Assembly (NCBI GenBank): GCA_938023415.1
Contig: CALHEE010000034.1
Coordinates: 1-34,497 of the forward strand
Source of the DNA: Minisyncoccota bacterium
GTDB taxonomy: Bacteria > Patescibacteriota > Minisyncoccia > Minisyncoccales > GBS-2
DNA: 34,497 nt
Direction of reading: 5' to 3'
Shown here: one piece after another, positions 29,684-34,497 of the stretch
How the letters are laid out: every line of letters starts with the position of its first letter
How positions within the stretch are numbered: position 1 is the first letter of the stretch
The notes under the pieces: model-generated
Database searches by the model: none
Told to the model about the DNA's origin: nothing
The model's input: the letters and a program-made list of their open reading frames with translations, nothing else
Position numbers and translations under genes: made by a program

Positions 29684-30073
29684 TTATGTTGGTTCAGGCG
29701 GTGGTCTTCTCCCTGAACCGACCGTTTTTCTGACATTTCCTCTGACTGTTCTCGTATTGGTTCTCGTTCGTTGACCTCTCACAGGCAAGCCCTTAAGATG
29801 GCGGAGCCCTCGCCAGCATCCAATGTCCTTTAGTCTTTTAATATTCATCATTACCTTTCTCTTCAATTCCCCTTCTACTTTATAATTTTTTTCGATAATC
29901 TCCTTGAGCCGATTAGTCTCTTCGGGAGTGAGGTCTTTGGTCTTTTTTTGTGGATCGATATGGGTTTGGTTCAAAATTTTCAAAGCTAAAGAACGACCTA
30001 TCCCGTAAATATAGGTTAAGGCAATAAATATCTTTTTGTTTTCTGGAAGATTAACTCCCGCAATTATTGGCAT
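29684..30073 (-). CDS. rpsM: 30S ribosomal protein S13
   Basis: 129 aa. Starts [27 protein letters not shown]-terminal [22 protein letters not shown] is typical. Its ATG shares one base with the rpmJ stop (TAATG). Confidence 0.97.
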   Translation of the reverse strand: MPIIAGVNLPENKKIFIALTYIYGIGRSLALKILNQTHIDPQKKTKDLTPEETNRLKEIIEKNYKVEGELKRKVMMNIKRLKDIGCWRGLRHLKGLPVRGQRTRTNTRTVRGNVRKTVGSGRRPPPEPT

Positions 30074-30189
30074 TATCCTTGTCTTTGTTTATGTTTTGGA
30101 TTTTTTTTACAAATCACATATACCCTTCCTTTTCGGCGGACAATCTTGCAATAATTGCAAATTTTTTTTACCGATGGTCTCACTTTCAT
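30073..30189 (-). CDS. rpmJ: 50S ribosomal protein L36
   Basis: 38 aa, missed by the ORF track. Sequence starts [20 protein letters not shown] and ends in [12 protein letters not shown]; the zinc ligands C11, C14, C27 and H33 are all present (C+ form). Eleven nt after infA, overlapping rpsM by 1 nt. Confidence 0.95.
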   Translation of the reverse strand: MKVRPSVKKICNYCKIVRRKGRVYVICKKNPKHKQRQG

Positions 30190-30199
30190 TTTTTTCAAA

Positions 30200-30415
30200 T
30201 TATTCTCCCCGATAGATTATTCTCCCCCTCTTATCATCGTAGGGAGTCATTTCCACGGTCACTCTATCTCCGAGTAAAACCTTTATTTTATACATTCTCA
30301 TTTTCCCGGCTAAATGGCAAAGAATTTCGTTCCCATCATCCAATCTCACCCGAAAATGGGCGTTGGGTAAAGCTTCAGTAATTATTCCCTTTTTCAATAT
30401 TTTACCTTTTTGCAT
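30200..30415 (-). CDS. infA: Translation initiation factor IF-1
   Basis: 71 aa S1-like OB-fold. [50 protein letters not shown] and the C-terminal KRGRIIYR are diagnostic. First of the infA-rpmJ-rpsM-rpsK-rpsD-rpoA-rplQ series; it lies 30 nt after the gp47/J-like gene. Confidence 0.96.
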   Translation of the reverse strand: MQKGKILKKGIITEALPNAHFRVRLDDGNEILCHLAGKMRMYKIKVLLGDRVTVEMTPYDDKRGRIIYRGE

Positions 30416-30445
30416 TAATTTTTTAATCTATCAAAGATTTACCAG

Positions 30446-31675
30446 TTAGTCAATAATAGGGTATTCAACCTCAATTTTCTCTTCTTCCTTGGGAATTGTT
30501 TTTCTCCAAAAAGGAAGAGGGCTGATTTCGATTCGTAAAATTTCTGGCTGTTGTTCGAAAAATTTTTTTGCCTCGCTAAGGTGTTTTCCAGCAAGAGCTT
30601 TTTTTAAACTTAAAAGATCTAACTTCGGATAGATCTGGATTGACCCATCAATGGAAAGAATGGCTTTAGAAAGAGGAAATTCAATTTTTTCGAGGGAACG
30701 AGTCATTTTCAAACTTTCTTTAAAAACCTCTTGATCTTCAGGAACTTGCTGTTGAATATACTCAAAAAGAAAATTTTCCAAATTTTCTTTTTTAAAAGCT
30801 AAAGCCATCGCTTTAGCTTTCATCTGAAATAAAAACTTTTCTACTTCCTGACCCTCCTTAGCTAGAGGAGATTTATCTAAAATTTTTATCTCAAGGGTTT
30901 CTGGTAAGAAAAGAAAGTCGCTCGGAATTTCATTATTTATTGTTTGCTCCATTTCTTTTCTCACTTTTTCTTCTAAAAGCCTTTCTGCGTTTTCCAGATC
31001 AGATTTTTTTACCTGAAAGGCCTCTCCCCCACCAACCATTGGTTCCTTAGACTCGCCATAATATTTATCGTATCTGGGGGTGCCTCTAAAAGCGACAACT
31101 GAAAAAGTCGTTGGTCCAATGTTATAATCTGGGCCTGGTTCTGCAGCAATTACTTCAACATCAACAAAACTGGGAATGATCTTTCCGTCTTTAATTTTTG
31201 CCCCAGGAACAACAATTTTATTTTTTGACAAAAACAATTTTCCTTCTTTGGAGACAAAGCGAGTTTTTTCCCTCCAAACTTCTTCTTGAGTAGTAAAACT
31301 GTTATACAAGCGAATTTTGCCTTGGGCGTATTTTTGGACCTTACCGGTAGCAGGAAATTCTTCAGAAAAAGTCTTTTCTACCTCAAAAACCTTTGCTGGA
31401 AGAATCTTCTTTTCAAAGTCTAAATTCTGGGCATCTTTGTCTACCTGAACTTTCAATTGAAAAGTAATTACTTCTGTTTTCGGCCAAATTTTAATTTTTA
31501 CCTTTGGGGTCTTGAAATAAAGAGAGAGAAATAGAATGAAAAAGAAGAAAAGGAGAACAAGAAGCTTTTTTCCCGGAAAAATTTTGGGCCAAGCAATTTT
31601 GCTTTGAATTCCTTTTTTCGAGAAGGTTAATTTTTTTTCTTTTGGTGGTAAAATATCTAATATTTTTTTTGGCAT
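30446..31675 (-). CDS. Membrane-anchored protein, baseplate J/gp47-like (tentative)
   Basis: 409 aa. A 35-residue basic cytoplasmic start, one membrane helix at about 38-55 (LLVLLFFFFILFLSLYF), then an extracytoplasmic part. Beta-rich segments with ATGKVQKYAQGKIRLYN, VPGAKIKDGKIIPSFVDVEVIAAEPGPDYNIGP resemble the phage baseplate J/gp47 pattern that CPR annotation often assigns to such proteins; a helical section (230-330) follows. I do not recognise it beyond this. It sits between alaS and infA, in the same orientation with small gaps, and is likely cotranscribed. Confidence 0.65.
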   Translation of the reverse strand: MPKKILDILPPKEKKLTFSKKGIQSKIAWPKIFPGKKLLVLLFFFFILFLSLYFKTPKVKIKIWPKTEVITFQLKVQVDKDAQNLDFEKKILPAKVFEVEKTFSEEFPATGKVQKYAQGKIRLYNSFTTQEEVWREKTRFVSKEGKLFLSKNKIVVPGAKIKDGKIIPSFVDVEVIAAEPGPDYNIGPTTFSVVAFRGTPRYDKYYGESKEPMVGGGEAFQVKKSDLENAERLLEEKVRKEMEQTINNEIPSDFLFLPETLEIKILDKSPLAKEGQEVEKFLFQMKAKAMALAFKKENLENFLFEYIQQQVPEDQEVFKESLKMTRSLEKIEFPLSKAILSIDGSIQIYPKLDLLSLKKALAGKHLSEAKKFFEQQPEILRIEISPLPFWRKTIPKEEEKIEVEYPIID

Positions 31676-31687
31676 GATTTTAAACTT

Positions 31688-33367
31688 TTATTCTAAAATT
31701 GCTTTAATCCTCCGGACACCTGCCCCACAACTTTCTTCTTTGACAATCTTGAAGGTTCCTAACTCTGAGGTTTTTTTTACATGAGGTCCCGCACATATTT
31801 CTTTTGAAAAATCTCCAATAGAATAAACGGTCACTCTTTGAGGATATTTTTCTTTAAAAAAGGCAAGGGCTCCTGATTTTATTGCCTCTTGATAATCCAT
31901 TTCTTCTCGTTTCACTTCCAGGTCTTCTTTTATTTTTTCATTTACTAATGCCTCTACCTTTTCGATCTCTTCTTTTGTCAATTTTTTAGGATGAGAAAAA
32001 TCAAATCGCAAGCGAGCAGGCGTAATGTCAGAACCCATTTGCCTTACATGTTCTCCCAAAATTTTTCTTAGAGCAGAATGGAGTAAATGAGTAGCGGTAT
32101 GCAATTTGGTAGCCTGATAAGTGGCTTCCTTACCGATTCCTCCAAATTTTTTCTCTGCTCCCGCGCGCGAAATTTGACGATGCCTTTCAAAAGCTTCTTG
32201 AAAACCTTTGAGATCAACTTTTATATTTTTTTCTTTGGCCAATTCTTGGGTCATTTCTAAGGGAAAACCATAGGTGTCAAAAAGATGAAAGGCCTCCAGC
32301 CCTGAAAGAAATCCTTTTTGAGAAATTTTTTCAAATTGTTTTAAGCCTTGGGAAAGTACTTTTTCAAACTTTTCCTCTTCAGCTTGAATCACAGTTAAAA
32401 TTTCTGTCTCCTTTGATTTTAGTTCAGGATAAACTGATTGATAAATCTCAATCACGCGCTGAGCTAAAGGAACGAGAAAAAATTTTGGTAAATTTAATAA
32501 CTTTCCGTATCTTATTGCCCTTCTTAAAATTCTTCTGAGAACATAACCTCTTTCCAGATTTGAAGGTACAATGTCTTCGGCAATCAAAAATACTGCCCCC
32601 TTAATATGATCAGCAATAATTCCCTTCTCTCGCGTAATTGCTCCGCTTCCTCCAATCTCTTTTATAATTGATTCAAATAAATCGGTTTCGTAGACTGAGC
32701 TTTTATTTTGAACTACCATCGTCAATCTTTCCAATCCCATCCCGGTATCTACTCCCTTTTGGGGAAGAAGACTCAGTTTCCCATTCTCATCTTGGTAATA
32801 TTCGTTAAAAACTAAATTCCAAACCTCCACCCCATCGATATAAATTTCTGTAGTGGGGCCACAAGGTCCTTCTTTTCCTGTAGGGCCCCAAAAATTGTCT
32901 TTTCGGCCAGATTTTTTTATTTTATTTTCTGAAATCCCCAATCTCTTCCAAATTTTTATTGATTCTTGATCAGGAGGAACTTCTTTGTCTCCTTCAAAAA
33001 CAGTAACATAAGCTCTTTCTATGGGTATTTTTAATTCTTTAAAAAGAAACTCAAAAGCCCATTCGATCGCTTCTTTTTTGAAATATCCACCAAATGAGAA
33101 GTTTCCTAACATTTCTAAAAAGGTCAAATGTCTACCATCTCCTACTTCATCGATATCAGATGTTCGAAAGCACTTCTGACAAGAACAAACATTTTTTCCG
33201 TAGGGAGATTTTTCACCCAAATAGTACAATTTAAATTGCTGCATTCCCGCGGTAGTGAATAACACAGAGGGGTCAGAAGGAATTAAAGAAGAAGAGGAAA
33301 CAATGCGATGGCCTCTTTTTGAAAAAAAATCCAAAAAAAGTTGGCGAAGCTCTTTACTTGTCTTCAT
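31688..33367 (-). CDS. alaS: Alanyl-tRNA synthetase lacking C-Ala
   Basis: 559 aa, against about 870. Class II core (LRQLFLDFFSKRGHRIVSSSSLIPSDPSVLFTTAGM; FGPTGKEGPCGPTTEIY; VDTGMGLERL), helical tRNA-recognition domain, and the editing domain with HTATH (H423, H427) and CAGPH (C525, H529) zinc/catalytic residues. It ends shortly after the editing site (GAGVRRIKAILE), so the DHHA1/C-Ala domain and its linker are absent. No second fragment is seen downstream. It follows the YkuK-like gene by 18 nt. Confidence 0.96.
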   Translation of the reverse strand: MKTSKELRQLFLDFFSKRGHRIVSSSSLIPSDPSVLFTTAGMQQFKLYYLGEKSPYGKNVCSCQKCFRTSDIDEVGDGRHLTFLEMLGNFSFGGYFKKEAIEWAFEFLFKELKIPIERAYVTVFEGDKEVPPDQESIKIWKRLGISENKIKKSGRKDNFWGPTGKEGPCGPTTEIYIDGVEVWNLVFNEYYQDENGKLSLLPQKGVDTGMGLERLTMVVQNKSSVYETDLFESIIKEIGGSGAITREKGIIADHIKGAVFLIAEDIVPSNLERGYVLRRILRRAIRYGKLLNLPKFFLVPLAQRVIEIYQSVYPELKSKETEILTVIQAEEEKFEKVLSQGLKQFEKISQKGFLSGLEAFHLFDTYGFPLEMTQELAKEKNIKVDLKGFQEAFERHRQISRAGAEKKFGGIGKEATYQATKLHTATHLLHSALRKILGEHVRQMGSDITPARLRFDFSHPKKLTKEEIEKVEALVNEKIKEDLEVKREEMDYQEAIKSGALAFFKEKYPQRVTVYSIGDFSKEICAGPHVKKTSELGTFKIVKEESCGAGVRRIKAILE

Positions 33368-33385
33368 TTTTTTAAATTGCTTATT

Positions 33386-33904
33386 TTAGGTATAGCGATC
33401 AGCAACCACTGAGGCAACAAAAGACTCAGGTTTTATTTTCGCCTCAAAGCCATTTCCTCTAATTAAACCAATCACCTCTTTTATCATATCCTTGGTTGCT
33501 CCGTTTTCTCCAATATCAGCATGAATGTAACGGAATTGGTAATGAGGTAAAAAGGGCAATCCTTTGAGTTTTTTCTCTAAACTTTCCCGAAGAGAGAGGG
33601 CCAATTCACAAGATAACAAAACCTCTTCCAAAATTCTCATTTTCCAATTATAAAACTTTCGATTCCGATAACTGATCTTTTTAAAGAAAAACCTTCCTCC
33701 TTCACCCACCCTCAAAATTACCACGGTCACAGGAAAATGGGGCGCCTCACTAGAAGGTGAGTCACATCCGACAATGATATCATAGAATTTTTCTGGCTTT
33801 TGAGAAATGTAATTTAAAATCTCTTCAATCACTTGCTCAGTGGTAAGATTGCCCCGCGTTGGATTGTAAAAGTATCCTTTCTCTATGGAGTCGCTTTTAC
33901 TCAT
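33386..33904 (-). CDS. YkuK-like predicted RNase H-fold protein (DUF458)
   Basis: 172 aa. NPTRGNLTTEQVIEEILNYI, FYDIIVGCDSPSS, GEGGRFFFKKI, HADIGENGATKDMIKEVIGLIRGNGFEAKIKPESFVASVVADRYT are the features of the YkuK/DUF458 family, which is predicted to have an RNase H-like fold with Asp residues as metal ligands (D in GCDS, HADIG and the last D). Biochemical role is not known for the family. It heads the run leading into alaS. Confidence 0.8.
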   Translation of the reverse strand: MSKSDSIEKGYFYNPTRGNLTTEQVIEEILNYISQKPEKFYDIIVGCDSPSSEAPHFPVTVVILRVGEGGRFFFKKISYRNRKFYNWKMRILEEVLLSCELALSLRESLEKKLKGLPFLPHYQFRYIHADIGENGATKDMIKEVIGLIRGNGFEAKIKPESFVASVVADRYT

Positions 33905-33916
33905 GAAAAATAAAAA

Positions 33917-33946
33917 TTTTTGTTAATTGTTTTAACTTAACAAAAA
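33917..33946. promoter_or_regulatory. AT-only inverted repeat upstream of the YkuK-like gene
   Basis: TTTTTGTTAA-TTGTTTTAAC-TTAACAAAAA, a perfect 10-bp inverted repeat about 15 nt before the ATG at 33904. Could be an operator or a promoter-overlapping site. A TTGAAA is seen further upstream on the minus strand, but there is no clean -10. Confidence 0.35.
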
Positions 33947-33997
33947 ACAAAAAAAATTTCAAGAATCTTTTTTCTCCTCGAAACTGAATGAGTCAAT

Positions 33998-34497
33998 TTA
34001 TCTTTTAATGAAAACTTTGTCTTGAGTGATAAATGATCTGCCGTCTGTTAAAGTAATCTTTGCTTCATAAATATAGGTTCCGTTGGCTAAGTTTTGACCT
34101 CGGTTGTCTTTTCCATCCCAGGTGATCTCGCTTTGGTCAAAAGCTACTTTTTCAAAAACCAAACGACCCAGGAAATCAAAAATCTTAAGTTCAATTTTCC
34201 TTAACTTAATTTCACCTGGAGCACAACAAGCCCAACCACAACCGTCTGGACCACAAAAGAGACCAGAACAACCAAACTGACAATACCAGACACTTTTTGG
34301 TTTAAAGGTGGTAAAAGATGAAGAAGTAATCATTGAAGGATAAGGTAAAAGCTTTACCCTTTCTTCACTCCTTTTCACATAATCATCATTCTTTTTACCA
34401 CAAAAGCCAGAAATGGCAATCTGTCCTTCAGGACAATATACTTCTCCATCATCTCCCCATCCCCAAGAAATGGGATGACCTGAACAATAAGGAGGGG
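33998..34497 (-). CDS. Cys-rich secreted-type protein with FlgD-like C-terminal domain (5' truncated)
   Basis: The frame is open through the right edge of the window, so the GTG at 34378 in the ORF track is internal. The visible 166 residues start with Gly/Trp/Cys-rich sequence (GHPISWGWGDDGEVYC, then WYCQFGCSGLFCGPDGCGWACC), rich in potential disulfides. The final 70 residues (IKLRKIELKIFDFLGRLVFE, ITWDGKDNRGQNLANGTYIYEAKI) are a FlgD-Ig-like/type-B C-terminal domain of extracellular proteins. It is probably surface-located. No terminator was recognised after its stop. Confidence 0.7.
   Translation of the reverse strand, partial: PPYCSGHPISWGWGDDGEVYCPEGQIAISGFCGKKNDDYVKRSEERVKLLPYPSMITSSSFTTFKPKSVWYCQFGCSGLFCGPDGCGWACCAPGEIKLRKIELKIFDFLGRLVFEKVAFDQSEITWDGKDNRGQNLANGTYIYEAKITLTDGRSFITQDKVFIKR

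Overview
The window is an AT-rich, gene-dense bacterial segment that looks like a small-genome member of the Candidate Phyla Radiation (Patescibacteria, Parcubacteria-like). The reasons are pared-down core enzymes (PheT without its OB-fold, ProS without the editing insertion, AlaS without C-Ala, RpoA without its C-terminal domain), rpoA/ribosomal genes interrupted by CPR-type membrane proteins, two mreB paralogues, GatCAB, and many operon heads with almost no 5' leader. TGA is used as a stop, so this is not a code-25 lineage. The assignment to a lineage is inference.

Layout. 1-999 is the 3' part of a coiled-coil protein with a Kazal-like domain, closed by a strong terminator. 1059-3647 holds miaB and miaA (tRNA A37 modification) around a small divergent zinc-ribbon-like ORF. 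3655-6053 (minus) is deoC-gatB-small ORF. 6069-6193 encodes a tRNA-like structured RNA of unknown class, followed upstream by a membrane protein gene whose terminator lies before its own stop codon. 7727-15912 (minus) contains pheS-pheT-gyrB-secE-nusG-rplK-dCMP deaminase-thyX, then a separately transcribed tmk-like gene; the last three make dTTP precursors. 15979-16527 has a 47-aa membrane protein and three tRNAs. 16553-24695 (minus) is mreB-holB-frr-rseP-proS-mreB-gatC-gatA-membrane protein. A divergent PEGA protein follows, then the minus-strand run ykuK-like, alaS, gp47/J-like, infA, rpmJ, rpsM, rpsK, rpsD, rpoA, rplQ, rplM, rpsI and a Cas4-like nuclease. The right edge cuts a Cys-rich FlgD-like protein.

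The most interesting locus is 6732-7744 (plus). A consensus promoter and strong Shine-Dalgarno drive a 259-aa protein resembling the C-terminal (Nop-like) half of IS110 transposases with no nuclease domain. It is followed without a gap by four exact 35-nt units plus a terminal partial unit, and then a terminator. Each unit is an 11-nt conserved block, 7 variable nt, a 10-nt conserved block and 7 variable nt. This is the architecture of a TIGR array (tandem interspaced guide RNA) next to a Tas protein, so I call it a minimal, nuclease-less TIGR-Tas (TasA-type) system. It was found by eye and needs structural and homology confirmation.

Gene starts fall into two classes. Several housekeeping operon heads (mreB-2, PEGA, pheS, miaA) have a -10 box 5-13 nt from the ATG, so they are leaderless or nearly so. 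The tas gene, thyX and the small membrane or accessory ORFs carry full AGGAGG sites. Terminators repeatedly overlap the 3' ends of coding sequences.
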